Notes: generated by a model from the letters alone, not told the origin. A DNA stretch of 64,000 nt from Trebonia sp964581815 (GCA_964581815.1 CAZORE010000018.1:18477-82476); one strand, 5' to 3'; positions 25,441-33,889 are shown, counted from the first letter of the stretch. A program made the numbers and translations.

Positions 25441-25638
25441 GAGGCCGGCTCTTGGCCCGGCGACGCTGCTGGCTCAGGCGACGNNNNNNNNNNNNNNNNN
25501 NNNNNNNNNNNNNNNNNNNNNNNNNNNNNNNNNNNNNNNNNNNNNNNNNNNNNNNNNNNNNNNNNNNNNNNNNNNNNNNNNNNTGCTGCCTTCATGAGGC
25601 CGGCTCTTGGCCCGGCGACGCTGCTGGCTCAGGCGACG
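25429..25638. repeat. Assembly gap 2: 100 N flanked by an exact 55-bp direct repeat
   Basis: Bases 25429-25483 equal bases 25584-25638 (start TGCTGCCTTCATGAGG, end GGCTCAGGCGACG), with 100 N between (25484-25583). The repeat covers the gpsA start and the plsC 3' end. With one copy removed, plsC and gpsA share ATGA, the overlap type seen elsewhere in this window, so the gap is almost certainly a scaffolding artefact. Confidence 0.9.
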
Positions 25639-26380
25639 GTGCTGGCTCAGGCGACGGGGCAGGCGCGCCCGGCGGGACTGCCTTCCCCGGGTCGAACGTG
25701 ACGGCGGGCGGGTTCTCGCCGCGCAGCGACGCCAGCAGGGCCGTCACGTCGGCCATGATCGCGTCGGTCGCGGCGCGCAGCGCCTTCGCGGAGGTCGCCT
25801 TGCCGGCCCATTGCGACAAGTCGACTGGCGGGCCGGCTACCGTACGCACGGTTTGGCGAGGCCACAGCTTCGCCTTCTTGCTGCCGTAAGGGAGGACGTC
25901 CTGGGTACCCCAGTGGGCGACGGGAATCACCGGCGCGCCGGTCGCGAGGGCCACCCGGGCGACGCCGGTCTTGGCCACCATCGGCCACAGGCCGGGGTCG
26001 CGGGTCGCGGTCCCCTCAGGGTAGATGATCACCGCCGCACCGTCATGAAGCGCCTGTTCCGCCTGCTTGAGCGCGAGCGCCGCGTCGGCGGCGCCGCGGT
26101 TGACCGGGATCTGACCGCATCCGTAGAGCATCTTCCCGATGAACTTCACCTTGAACGCCGACGCCTTGATCAGGAACGTCGGGTACCGTCCGGCCTCGTA
26201 GAAGAACAGGCAGTCGGTGCCCCAGTCCGCGTAGGACATGTGGTTCGGCGCGATGATCACCGGGCCCTTCTTGGGAATGTTCTCCTGGCCCGCCCACTTG
26301 TTCCTGACCAGCACATGCAGGAGGGGTCGAAACAGGATGACGGTGAACATCCGCCAGGCAGGCGAGTAAGACTTGCTCAT
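25592..26380 (-). CDS. plsC: 1-acyl-sn-glycerol-3-phosphate acyltransferase family protein
   Basis: 262 aa from ATG at 26380 (GGAAGG 8 nt upstream); a GTG at 26410 is possible but lacks a Shine-Dalgarno. LPLAT motifs: catalytic HxxxxD in APNHMSYADWG (block I), GQIPVNRG (block II), IIYPEGTATRDPG (block III), and TGAPVIPVAHWG (block IV). It should acylate lysophosphatidate at the membrane; one N-terminal hydrophobic stretch is present. Its product route follows directly on GpsA, encoded next. The C-terminal 35 residues are a Pro/Ala/Glu-rich tail with PAPSPEPAPSPEPAASP repeats. Confidence 0.92.
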   Translation of the reverse strand: MSKSYSPAWRMFTVILFRPLLHVLVRNKWAGQENIPKKGPVIIAPNHMSYADWGTDCLFFYEAGRYPTFLIKASAFKVKFIGKMLYGCGQIPVNRGAADAALALKQAEQALHDGAAVIIYPEGTATRDPGLWPMVAKTGVARVALATGAPVIPVAHWGTQDVLPYGSKKAKLWPRQTVRTVAGPPVDLSQWAGKATSAKALRAATDAIMADVTALLASLRGENPPAVTFDPGKAVPPGAPAPSPEPAPSPEPAASPGQEPAS

Positions 26381-26445
26381 CCAAGTGGCCTTCCCTCGGT
26401 CCGGTTCCACACGTCATGCTCCCAAACTTGCCGGTGGTCAGCTAT

Positions 26446-27153
26446 ATGACTGACTTTGCCCGTTTTAGCTGGACAGTTCTGCTGCCAGTCAAGGTACTCG
26501 CCCGTGCCAAGTCGCGGCTCGCCGTGCTGGCCGGAGACCGGCGGCGCGAGCTGGCGCTGGCCCTGGCCGCCGACACGGTGGCCGCCGTCCTTGCCTGCCC
26601 CGCGGTGGCCCGGGTAGTCGTGGTCACCTCCGACCCGGTGGCCGGGCCGCTGCTCGCGGCGCTCGGCGCGGTCGTCGTGCCCGACGAGCCGGCCGGCCGC
26701 GACGTCCCCGGCAGCCCGGACCGCCTCGGCGACCTGGGCCCGCAGGAAACGCTCAACGCGGCGCTGCGGCACGGCGCCGCGGTGGCGTCACGGCGCTGGC
26801 CGGGTACCGGGTTCGCGGCGCTCACCGCCGACCTGCCCGCGCTGCGCCCCGCCGAGCTCGCGACGGCGCTGCGCGCCGCGGGCGGGGCGGCAGGCCGCGC
26901 GGTGTTCGTGCCGGACGCGGCAGGCGTCGGCACCACGCTGTACGCGGTCCCGCCTGGCGGTGAGTTCCTCCCGCTGTTCGGCGGGGCGTCAAGGGCACGC
27001 CACGCGGCGTCCGGCGCCGCCGAGATCGACCTCGATGACATGGCGGGATTGCGCAGGGACGTGGACACGCCAGAAGACCTCCAGGTCGTCCTCGCGCTTG
27101 GGGCTGGCCCCAGGACCACCGCGCTGGCCGGCGAGCTGCTCGCTGACGTCTAG
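26446..27153 (+). CDS. cofC: 2-phospho-L-lactate (or PEP) guanylyltransferase, F420 biosynthesis
   Basis: 235 aa from ATG at 26446; an ATG at 26416 would add ten residues but has no Shine-Dalgarno. CofC/FbiD transfers GMP from GTP to 2-phospholactate or phosphoenolpyruvate in coenzyme F420 synthesis. Family marks are VLLPVKVLARAKSRLA near the start, VVVVTSDPVAGPLLAALGAVVVPD, LNAALRHG, ALTADLPALRPAEL (metal/nucleotide site), and RRDVDTPEDLQVVLALGAGP at the C-terminus. It is divergent from plsC and converges with the small RAM-domain gene 3 bp downstream. Confidence 0.92.
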   Translation: MTDFARFSWTVLLPVKVLARAKSRLAVLAGDRRRELALALAADTVAAVLACPAVARVVVVTSDPVAGPLLAALGAVVVPDEPAGRDVPGSPDRLGDLGPQETLNAALRHGAAVASRRWPGTGFAALTADLPALRPAELATALRAAGGAAGRAVFVPDAAGVGTTLYAVPPGGEFLPLFGGASRARHAASGAAEIDLDDMAGLRRDVDTPEDLQVVLALGAGPRTTALAGELLADV

Positions 27154-27156
27154 TGG

Positions 27157-27390
27157 CTAGATACGCACCACCGGGCAGGTCAGCGTTCGCGTAATGCCCT
27201 CGACGGCCTGAATCTGCGCCGCAACCAGCTTGCCGAGCTCGTCCACGTTCTCGGCGCTCGCGCGCACGATGACGTCATACGGGCCGGTGACATCCTCCGC
27301 CTGCATGACTCCGGCGATCTCCGCGATCTGCCGGGCCACGTCGGCGGCTCTGCCGACCTCCGTCTGGACGAGGATGTATGCCTGCACCAT
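27157..27390 (-). CDS. Stand-alone Lrp/AsnC ligand-binding (RAM) domain protein
   Basis: 77 aa from ATG at 27390 with a strong AGGAGG 5 nt upstream. The whole protein is one RAM/ACT-like ligand-binding domain (MVQAYILVQTEVGRAADVARQIAEIAGV, VTGPYDVIVRASAENVDELGKLVAAQIQAVEGITRTLTCPVV) with no DNA-binding domain. In Lrp proteins this domain binds amino acids and makes dimers and octamers. Similar small proteins sit next to thiL in other actinomycetes; they may modulate Lrp/AsnC regulators. It converges on cofC with 3 bp between stops. Confidence 0.9.
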   Translation of the reverse strand: MVQAYILVQTEVGRAADVARQIAEIAGVMQAEDVTGPYDVIVRASAENVDELGKLVAAQIQAVEGITRTLTCPVVRI

Positions 27391-27432
27391 GGCGTCCTCC
27401 TGGGGACAGCGTACGATTGCCGTCCTGACGAA

Positions 27433-27492
27433 CTCTTTTATCTTGCCCCCCATCATCAGGTCTGACGGGACGGCGTCGTCAAGATAAAAGAG
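27433..27492. promoter_or_regulatory. 13-bp perfect inverted repeat upstream of the RAM gene and thiL
   Basis: CTCTTTTATCTTG (27433-27445) is repeated in inverse as CAAGATAAAAGAG (27480-27492) with a 34-nt spacer. The A+T-rich arms stand out in this GC-rich DNA. It lies 43-102 bp upstream of the RAM-domain start on the minus strand and about 210 bp upstream of thiL, in a 308-bp region with no gene. It may be two half-sites for a dimeric regulator, or a long-loop hairpin in the leader. CAAGATAA-like strings also occur upstream of the DUF177 gene (about 32996). Confidence 0.5.
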
Positions 27493-27698
27493 CTCGCTGT
27501 CACGGTACAGCAATGGTCCAGACCTGTTTCATCCTGGTCCGCAGTTTTTCTCGGGGATTATGAGGTTCCTGCGGTGGATGCGCCTCGCACGGATGGCTGC
27601 ACAGGCATTTGCACGAACGTTTGCCGACTGCGATGCCGTCAGGCCGGCGCCGTCAGCCGGCCTCGGTCTGGCTAGGCTAAGGCATCCGGGGCTGCGCG

Positions 27699-28856
27699 GT
27701 GCGTGGAGGCGGCGAGATCGCTGGTGATGAGAGGTCCGTCGCGGACCTAGGGGAATTCGGGGTGATCGCGGCCCTGCGGGCTCGCATGCCCGCGGGCCCG
27801 CTGACCTCGGTCGGCATCGGCGACGACGCCGCGGTAGTGGGCGCGCCGTCGGGCAGCGTGGTCGCGGCGGTCGACCTGCTGATCGAGGGCAGGCATTTCC
27901 GCCGTGACTGGTCCGCGGCGTACGACATCGGCGTCAAGGCCGCCGCGCGCAGCCTGGCCGACATCGCGGCGATGGGCGCGGTGAACACGGCGCTGCTCGT
28001 CGCGCTGGCCGCGCCGGGCACGCTGCCCGCCCGCTGGGCCACCGACCTGGCGGACGGGCTCGCGGCGGAGGCAGCCCGGGCGGGCGCGGGAATCGTCGGT
28101 GGCGACACGGCGCGCGCCGACTTGGTGATCCTGTCAGTGACCGCACTCGGCGACCTGACCAACCGCCCGGTGCTACGCTCTGGCGCCCGGCCGGGCGACC
28201 TGGTGGCCGTGGCCGGGCCGCTCGGCCGCTCCGCGGCCGGCCTCGCCCTCCTGCAGGCGGGCCGGCCGGCTCCGGCGCGCGCACCAGGCGGGGACCCGCC
28301 GTCCGACCCGCTCGCCGAACTGGTGGCCGCGCACCGGCGCCCCGCGCCGCCGTACGACGCGGGCCCCGAGGCAGCGCTGCTCGGCGCGACCGCGATGATC
28401 GACGTCAGCGACGGCCTGCTGGCCGACCTCGGCCACGTGGCCGAGGCGAGCGGCGTCCAGGTCGATGTCGACAGTTCAAGGCTCGCGGTCGGCCGCGCGC
28501 TGCGCGCAGCCGCGGCATCGCTGATGGCCAACCCGTCATCCGGAACGAGAGCGGCTGGCTCCGGGACTCCCGTGTCTCCCGACAGCGGCGCGGACGGAAC
28601 GCGACGGCCCCCCGGGCTGGCTGACGCGCCTGGAGGCGGCCCGCCCGCGGCAGCGCTGCCGGCCGACTCCCCGCAGGCCGTGGCCCTGGAGTGGGTACTG
28701 ACCGGCGGCGAGGATCACGCGCTCGTCGCCACCTTCCCGCCGAGCACGGCGCTGCCCGCGCGCTGGCGGGTAATCGGCGAGGTCCGCGAGGGCGCGGGCG
28801 TCACCGTGGACGGCGCACCGCACCAGGGACCCGGCGGCTGGCAGCATTTCCGCTGA
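27699..28856 (+). CDS. thiL: Thiamine-monophosphate kinase
   Basis: 385 aa. ThiL phosphorylates thiamine phosphate to the diphosphate cofactor. Visible are GEFGVIAAL, SVGIGDDAAVV, DLLIEGRHFRRDW, VKAAARSLADIAAMGA, GAGIVGGDTARAD, the sugar/ATP site ATAMIDVSDGLLADLGHVA, and VLTGGEDHALVATFP. Between residues about 276 and 326 a Gly/Pro/Ala/Ser-rich insertion separates the core helices; typical ThiL proteins are about 320 aa. The GTG start is approximate; it sits in a GGAGGCGG-rich stretch. No thiD is adjacent and no TPP riboswitch was seen. Confidence 0.93.
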   Translation: MRGGGEIAGDERSVADLGEFGVIAALRARMPAGPLTSVGIGDDAAVVGAPSGSVVAAVDLLIEGRHFRRDWSAAYDIGVKAAARSLADIAAMGAVNTALLVALAAPGTLPARWATDLADGLAAEAARAGAGIVGGDTARADLVILSVTALGDLTNRPVLRSGARPGDLVAVAGPLGRSAAGLALLQAGRPAPARAPGGDPPSDPLAELVAAHRRPAPPYDAGPEAALLGATAMIDVSDGLLADLGHVAEASGVQVDVDSSRLAVGRALRAAAASLMANPSSGTRAAGSGTPVSPDSGADGTRRPPGLADAPGGGPPAAALPADSPQAVALEWVLTGGEDHALVATFPPSTALPARWRVIGEVREGAGVTVDGAPHQGPGGWQHFR

Positions 28857-28962
28857 CGCTGCGGCGATGGTTGCGCCAGCCATACGCCCATGACCGTATC
28901 GTTGTCACAATCATCGGGCCTGCCTGCCGTGACTGTCACCGTCGCCTTGGCCTTTCCGGGCA

Positions 28963-29002
28963 CAAAAACGAGCCGACGCGTCGCTCGGACGCATCGGCTC
29001 GT
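28963..29002 (-). terminator. Terminator of rpmB (minus strand)
   Basis: ACGAGCCGATGCGTC and its partner form a 15-bp stem with one mismatch (28968-28982 with 28988-29002, loop GCTCG). On the minus strand the stem is followed by TTTTTGTG, the usual U-tract. It lies 21 bp beyond the rpmB stop, and would also stop thiL transcription coming the other way less efficiently. Confidence 0.8.
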
Positions 29003-29023
29003 AAACGCTCGCGCGCTGAAACC

Positions 29024-29209
29024 CTAGCGGGTGACCTTGCCGGCCTTGATGCAGGAGGTGCACACGTTCAGGCGCTTCGGTGTGCCCTTAACCATCGCCC
29101 GGACGGTCTGGATGTTCGGGTTCCAGCGACGGCGGGTGCGTACGTGCGAGTGCGACACGTTGTTGCCGAAGCCCGGCCCCTTGCCGCAAACGTCGCAGAC
29201 GGAAGCCAC
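29024..29209 (-). CDS. rpmB: 50S ribosomal protein L28
   Basis: 61 aa from GTG at 29209; GGAGG is 5 nt upstream and includes an in-frame ATG at 29221 that is too close to be the start. The sequence VASVCDVCGKGPGFGNNVSHSH, then RRWNPNIQTVRAMVKGTPKR and the end CTSCIKAGKVTR, is L28. CDVC and CTSC make the zinc-binding, Cys-containing form. Many actinobacteria also have a Cys-free copy induced at low zinc. Confidence 0.97.
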   Translation of the reverse strand: MASVCDVCGKGPGFGNNVSHSHVRTRRRWNPNIQTVRAMVKGTPKRLNVCTSCIKAGKVTR

Positions 29210-29458
29210 GGCTGCCTCCATTAATCGGATTGGTGGAGTCTGTCAGCGCCTCGGCCGGAGCGGCGAACGAAACGCCAGCACGAACCAGAGGCAGCCTGCA
29301 GAGCATACCTGAAGCCCGGCCGCCCGCGCGAACCAACCACCTGACACGTCCAGGATAGGTCCGGTCCGCCCCAGGGATGGCCGGCCGTCACCCGGCGCGG
29401 TCCCGCCGCGCACGCACCGCGTATCCCGAATGTCGGCGGGCGCTCCTATGCTGGCCTC

Positions 29459-31759
29459 GTGACCACGCTCCGCGATCCGCTGGTCCAGCCGCTGGGCAAG
29501 AAGGCCGCCGACACGCTCGAGAAGGTCTTCGGCCTGCGCACGGTCGGTGACCTGCTGCGCCACTACCCCCGCCGCTACTACACCAGGGGCGAGCTGACCC
29601 CGCTCGACTCGCTGCGGGAGAACGACCACGTCACCGTGCTCGCCCAGGTCGCCTCGGCCGGCGTGATCGGCGGGCCCGTCCCCGGCCAGCCGTGGAAAGG
29701 ACCGTACCGCGGCGGCCCGAAGCAGCGGCTCGAGGTCATCGTCACTGACGGCACGGGCAAGCTGCAGCTCACGTTCTTCCACGGCGTCGGGTTCCACGCG
29801 AAGCAGTTGCGGCAGGGCGCGCTCGGGCTGTTCGCCGGCACGGTGTCCAGCTTCCGCGGCCGCCGCCAGCTGGTGCATCCCGAGTACGAACTGCTCCCGG
29901 CCTCGTCCGACGAGCGGCTCACCACCGAGCTCGCCGAGGAGTTCGCCTCCGAGCTGATCCCGGTCTACCCGGCGACCGCGAAGCTGACCTCGTGGACGAT
30001 CTCCAAGTACGTCGGCGCCGTGCTCGAAACCCTGGACGCGGGGGAGGACCCGCTCACCCCCGAGGTGCGCGCCCGGCACGACCTGTGGCCGCGCGAACTG
30101 GCGCTCCGGGCGATCCACCGGCCCACCGACCGCGCCGACGTGCGCCACGCCACCAAGCGCCTCAAGTGGGACGAGGCGTTCACCATGCAGGCCGCGCTCG
30201 CCCAGCGGCGGCATGCCGCCGCGGCGATGCCCGCGGTGCCGCGCCCGGCGGCCGAGGACGGGATCGCCGCCGCGTTCGACCGGCGGCTGCCGTTCACGCT
30301 CACCGACGGCCAGCGGTCGGTCGGCGAGGTCATCAGCCACGATCTGGCGTGCGCGTACCCGATGAACCGGCTGCTGCAGGGCGAGGTCGGCTCGGGGAAG
30401 ACCGTCGTCGCGGTGCGGGCCATGCTCCAGGTGGTGGACGCGGGCGGGCAGGCCGCGCTGCTCGCGCCCACCGAGGTGCTCGCGCAGCAGCACTACCGGT
30501 CGATCACCGCGCTGCTCGGGCCGCTCGCCTGTGCTGGCCAACTGGGGGCCGGCGAGCTGGCCGAGGCGCAGCTCGGCGCGGGCGAGCAGGCGACCCGGGT
30601 GGCCCTGCTCACCGGCTCGACCGGCGTGCGGGCCCGCCGCAGCGCGCTGAGCGACGTGTTCACCGGCGACGCCGGCATCCTCATCGGCACGCACGCGCTG
30701 CTCGAGGAGCAGGTGCAGTTCGCCGACCTTGGCCTGGTGGTCATCGACGAGCAGCACCGGTTCGGCGTCGAGCAGCGCGACGCGCTCCGCGAGAAGGCCG
30801 CGGGGTCCCGGCCGCACGTGCTGGTGATGACCGCGACGCCGATCCCGCGCACGGTGGCGATGACCGTTTTCGGTGACCTGGAGGTCTCCACGCTTTCCGA
30901 GCTCCCGGCCGGGCGCTCGCCGATCGCGACGCACGTGGTGCCCGCCGTGGAGCGACCGCACTACCTGGAGCGGGCGTGGCAGCGGGTCCGCGAGGAGGTC
31001 GCCGCGGGCCGCCAGGCGTACGTGGTCTGCCCGCGCATCGGCGACGCGGACGACGACGGCGACGGCGCCGACCTTCCCGACCCGGGGACCGGGGCGGCCG
31101 CAGAAGCGCCCGCGGGCGATTCCGAGGCTGAGCAGGAGGCCCGCCGCCCGCCGCTCGCTGTGCTCGACGTGGCGCCCGAGCTCGAGTCGGGGCCGCTTTC
31201 CGGGCTGCGCGTCGCCATCATGCACGGCCGCCTCACCCCGGATGAGAAGGACCGGGTGATGACGGCGTTCGCTGCGGGCCAGGTCGACGTGCTGGTGTCA
31301 ACCACGGTGATCGAGGTCGGCGTCGACGTGCCCAACGCGACCGCCATGGTGATCATGGACGCCGAGCGGTTCGGCGTCTCCCAGCTCCACCAGCTGCGCG
31401 GCCGGGTGGGCCGGGGCCGTAACCCGGGCCTGTGCCTGCTGGTGACCGAGGCCCCGCCGGACAGCCCGGCGCGGGAGCGGCTTGACGCCGTGGCGGAGAC
31501 CGGCGACGGCTTCCAGCTCTCCCGGCTCGACCTGCAGCAGCGCCGCGAGGGCGACGTGCTCGGCTCGGCCCAGGCAGGCCGCCGCAGCAGCCTCAAGCTG
31601 CTGCGCCTGCTCGCCGACGAGGACCTGATCGCCGCGGCCCGCGAGGAGGCGTCCGCCCTGGTGTCCGCCGACCCGGCGCTGACCGCCCACCAGCCGCTCA
31701 AGGAGGCGATCGACGACTTCCTCGGCGACCGCCGCGCCGAGTTCCTCGACAAGGCTTAA
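29459..31759 (+). CDS. recG: ATP-dependent DNA helicase RecG
   Basis: 766 aa superfamily 2 helicase that remodels stalled replication forks and Holliday junctions. The N-terminal wedge/OB domain has VGDLLRHYPRRYYTRGEL and GKLQLTFFHGVGFHAKQLRQG. Helicase motifs: QGEVGSGKTVVAVRAMLQ (Walker A, about 308), LAPTEVLAQQHY, VVIDEQHRFGVEQRDALREK (DEQH), MTATPIPRTVAMTVFGD, VLVSTTVIEVGVDVPNAT, and QLRGRVGRGRNPGLCLL. An acidic, low-complexity insertion (about 525-575, DADDDGDGADLPDPGTGAAAE) interrupts the second helicase lobe; such inserts are common in actinobacterial RecG. It starts with GTG. The DhaL-like gene that usually precedes recG in Streptomyces is absent. Confidence 0.96.
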   Translation: MTTLRDPLVQPLGKKAADTLEKVFGLRTVGDLLRHYPRRYYTRGELTPLDSLRENDHVTVLAQVASAGVIGGPVPGQPWKGPYRGGPKQRLEVIVTDGTGKLQLTFFHGVGFHAKQLRQGALGLFAGTVSSFRGRRQLVHPEYELLPASSDERLTTELAEEFASELIPVYPATAKLTSWTISKYVGAVLETLDAGEDPLTPEVRARHDLWPRELALRAIHRPTDRADVRHATKRLKWDEAFTMQAALAQRRHAAAAMPAVPRPAAEDGIAAAFDRRLPFTLTDGQRSVGEVISHDLACAYPMNRLLQGEVGSGKTVVAVRAMLQVVDAGGQAALLAPTEVLAQQHYRSITALLGPLACAGQLGAGELAEAQLGAGEQATRVALLTGSTGVRARRSALSDVFTGDAGILIGTHALLEEQVQFADLGLVVIDEQHRFGVEQRDALREKAAGSRPHVLVMTATPIPRTVAMTVFGDLEVSTLSELPAGRSPIATHVVPAVERPHYLERAWQRVREEVAAGRQAYVVCPRIGDADDDGDGADLPDPGTGAAAEAPAGDSEAEQEARRPPLAVLDVAPELESGPLSGLRVAIMHGRLTPDEKDRVMTAFAAGQVDVLVSTTVIEVGVDVPNATAMVIMDAERFGVSQLHQLRGRVGRGRNPGLCLLVTEAPPDSPARERLDAVAETGDGFQLSRLDLQQRREGDVLGSAQAGRRSSLKLLRLLADEDLIAAAREEASALVSADPALTAHQPLKEAIDDFLGDRRAEFLDKA

Positions 31760-31847
31760 CTGCCCCTAGCCACCCTCCGGGCGCCCTCTCCGGGCGCCAC
31801 CGAGGTCGTGACCCGGGTCATGGCGCCCCGGCTGGCAGACTGGACCC

Positions 31848-32426
31848 GTGACACGGGTCATCGCGGGGAAGGCAGGCGGGCGCAGGCTGCGCGTGCCGCC
31901 GGGGCAGGGCACCCGGCCGACGAGCGACCGGGCGCGCGAGGGTCTCTTCTCCTCGCTCGTCTCCGAGTTCGGCGACCTTAAAAACCTGCGCGTGCTTGAC
32001 CTGTACGCGGGGTCGGGCGCGGTCGGGCTCGAGGCGCTGTCGCGGGGCGCGGCGCGCGTGCTGCTCGTGGAGTCCGACGCGCGGGCCGCGGCGGTAATCA
32101 AGGAGAACATCGGGGCGGTCGCCCTGCCGGGCGCGGCGGTGGCCGCCGACCGGGTGGAGCGGCTGCTCGGCCGCCCGCCGGACGGCGACGGCTACGACCT
32201 CGTGTTCGCCGACCCCCCGTACGCGGTGACCGACGAGGCGGTGGCCCGGGTGCTCGTCCAGCTCCGCAACGGCTGGCTGGCCGAGGGCGCGCTCGTCGTG
32301 GTGGAGCGCGCCACCCGGTCGGGTGCACTTGACTGGCCCCCCGGATATGCCGCGGGAAAGTCGCGCAGGTACGGTGAGGCCACCTTCTGGTACGGCTGGT
32401 ACGACAGCGGGGCGCTTGAGGAGTGA
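31848..32426 (+). CDS. rsmD: 16S rRNA (guanine(966)-N(2))-methyltransferase
   Basis: 192 aa SAM-dependent methyltransferase acting on 16S rRNA G966. MTRVIAGKAGGRRLRVPPGQGTRPTSDRAREGLFSSL is the classic N-terminus. The SAM loop is LRVLDLYAGSGAVGLEALSRGA, and the catalytic motif is VFADPPYAV (D/N-PPY type). WYGWYDSG-like endings are typical. It starts with GTG, lies 88 bp after recG and 6 bp before coaD, so rsmD-coaD should be cotranscribed. Confidence 0.96.
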   Translation: MTRVIAGKAGGRRLRVPPGQGTRPTSDRAREGLFSSLVSEFGDLKNLRVLDLYAGSGAVGLEALSRGAARVLLVESDARAAAVIKENIGAVALPGAAVAADRVERLLGRPPDGDGYDLVFADPPYAVTDEAVARVLVQLRNGWLAEGALVVVERATRSGALDWPPGYAAGKSRRYGEATFWYGWYDSGALEE

Positions 32427-32432
32427 TGCCGC

Positions 32433-32912
32433 GTGGCGCGAGTGGTATGCCCTGGTTCGTTCGACCCGGTGACGAACGGCCATCTGGACGTGATCGCCAG
32501 GGCGGCCGCCCTGCATGACGAGGTGATTGTCGCCGTTCTCATCAACATCACGAAGAAGTCCCTGTTCAGCACCGACGAGCGGGTGGAGATGCTCCGCGAG
32601 GTCACTAAGGGCCTCGAGAACGTGCGGGTGGAGCGGTTCCACGGCCTGCTCGTCAACTTCTGCACGGCGAACGGCATCAACGGGATCGTGAAGGGCCTGC
32701 GCGCGGTCAGCGACTTCGAGTACGAGATGCAGATGGCGCAGATGAACTACCGGCTCGCCAAGATCGAGACGCTGTTCGTGACGACCAACCCGCAGTACTC
32801 GTTCCTCAGCTCGAGCCTGGTCAAGGAGATCGCGACGTACGGCGGCGACGTCGAGGGCCTGGTCCCCGAGCCGGTGCTCGGCCGCCTGCGCGCCCGCCTC
32901 GCCGAGGCGTAG
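32433..32912 (+). CDS. coaD: Phosphopantetheine adenylyltransferase
   Basis: 159 aa, full length. CoaD adenylates 4'-phosphopantetheine to dephospho-CoA. It has VVCPGSFDPVTNGHLDVIARAA (nucleotidylyltransferase (T/H)xGH motif), VEMLREVTKGLENVRVERFHGLLVNFC, IVKGLRAVSDFEYEMQMAQMNYRLA, and SFLSSSLVKEIATYGGDVEGLVP. The GTG start at 32433 has GAGGAG about 12 nt upstream, overlapping the rsmD stop region. Confidence 0.97.
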   Translation: MARVVCPGSFDPVTNGHLDVIARAAALHDEVIVAVLINITKKSLFSTDERVEMLREVTKGLENVRVERFHGLLVNFCTANGINGIVKGLRAVSDFEYEMQMAQMNYRLAKIETLFVTTNPQYSFLSSSLVKEIATYGGDVEGLVPEPVLGRLRARLAEA

Positions 32913-33007
32913 CCCCGCCGCCCGCAGGCGAAGCCGGTCAAGTTGGGGAATAGCCCGGTCACGGGTAGGCTAATCGGTCGGTCAGGCAATCACCGACAAG
33001 ATAAGCT

Positions 33008-33667
33008 GTGATGTCAAAGGTAAATGGTAAATCAGTCGCGCGCGGGGTGCCCGGTGCACACGGTGAGGGCGCGGGTCAGGCAGGTCAGGTGTCGAAAGGC
33101 AGCAGGCCGGCCGGCGTGCACGCCCGTGGCAGCGGTGACTTCGTGTTCGACATGCGCGCACTCGGCAAGCGGCCGGGCGAGTTCAGGGACGAGAAGCGGA
33201 CGGCGGCCGCGCCGGACGGTCTCGGTTCTGGGCTAGTCTTGGTTTCTGCCGGTGCGGACGTCGCTCTCGACCTGCGGTTCGAGGCGGTCTCCGAGGGAGT
33301 GCTCGTCACCGGCTCGGCGGTCGCCCCGCTCACGGGCGAGTGCGCGCGCTGCCTGGAGCCGCTGACCAGCACGATCGAGGTCAGCTTCCAGGAGCTTTAC
33401 CGGTACCTGCCGGACCCGGGTGAGGACGAGGACGACGGCGAGGAGCGCTTCCTCGACGGCGACCGTCTTGACCTGGAGCCGGCGTTCCGGGATGCTGTGG
33501 TGCTCGCGCTGCCGCTGTCGCCGCTCTGCCGGGACGACTGTCCAGGGCTGTGCGCCGAGTGCGGTGCGCTGCTCGCGGAAGCCGGACCTGGTCACGGGCA
33601 CGGCGACAAGGTGGACCCGCGCTGGGGACTCCTCGCAAAGCTAGATATTCACGACACAACTGAGTAG
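33008..33667 (+). CDS. YceD/DUF177 family protein
   Basis: 219 aa. The core (about 40-215) is DUF177: FVFDMRALGKRPGEFRDE, the first cysteine motif GECARCLEPLTSTIEVSFQELY, an acidic stretch, then DAVVLALPLSPLCRDDCPGLCAECG with a CxxxCxxxCxxC-like cluster that may bind zinc. A 40-residue Gly/Ser-rich leader precedes it, so the true start may be an internal GTG. DUF177 proteins are found immediately before rpmF across bacteria and are linked to 23S rRNA accumulation and ribosome assembly. Here rpmF follows after 21 bp. Confidence 0.9.
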   Translation: MMSKVNGKSVARGVPGAHGEGAGQAGQVSKGSRPAGVHARGSGDFVFDMRALGKRPGEFRDEKRTAAAPDGLGSGLVLVSAGADVALDLRFEAVSEGVLVTGSAVAPLTGECARCLEPLTSTIEVSFQELYRYLPDPGEDEDDGEERFLDGDRLDLEPAFRDAVVLALPLSPLCRDDCPGLCAECGALLAEAGPGHGHGDKVDPRWGLLAKLDIHDTTE

Positions 33668-33688
33668 CAGACTGACAGGAGAGCCGAA

Positions 33689-33865
33689 GTGGCTGTTCCA
33701 AAGCGGCGAATGTCGCGCAGCAACACCCGTTCCCGCCGCGCGCAGTGGAAGGCCGCCCCGGTGACGCTGGTTGAATGCCCGCAGTGCCACAGCCAGAAGC
33801 TGCCTCACGCCGCCTGCCCGACGTGCGGTACCTACCGCCGCCGGCAGGTACTGAACCCGGCCTGA
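33689..33865 (+). CDS. rpmF: 50S ribosomal protein L32
   Basis: 58 aa from GTG with AGGAG 7 nt upstream. VAVPKRRMSRSNTRSRRAQW at the N-terminus, then VECPQCHSQKLPHAACPTCGTYRRRQVL, is L32 with a four-cysteine zinc ribbon (CPQC / CPTC). It sits between the DUF177 gene and rnc, the widespread order. Confidence 0.97.
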   Translation: MAVPKRRMSRSNTRSRRAQWKAAPVTLVECPQCHSQKLPHAACPTCGTYRRRQVLNPA

Positions 33866-33889
33866 GTCAGCATGTAGCCGGGGAGCGCT

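Noticed and set aside
27514..27698. TPP riboswitch upstream of thiL
   Set aside because: No CUGAGA/thi-box sequence could be found; ThiL is not usually under TPP control.
29243..31225. Long minus-strand open frame (660 codons) opposite recG
   Set aside because: Antisense shadow caused by high third-position GC; recG is certain.
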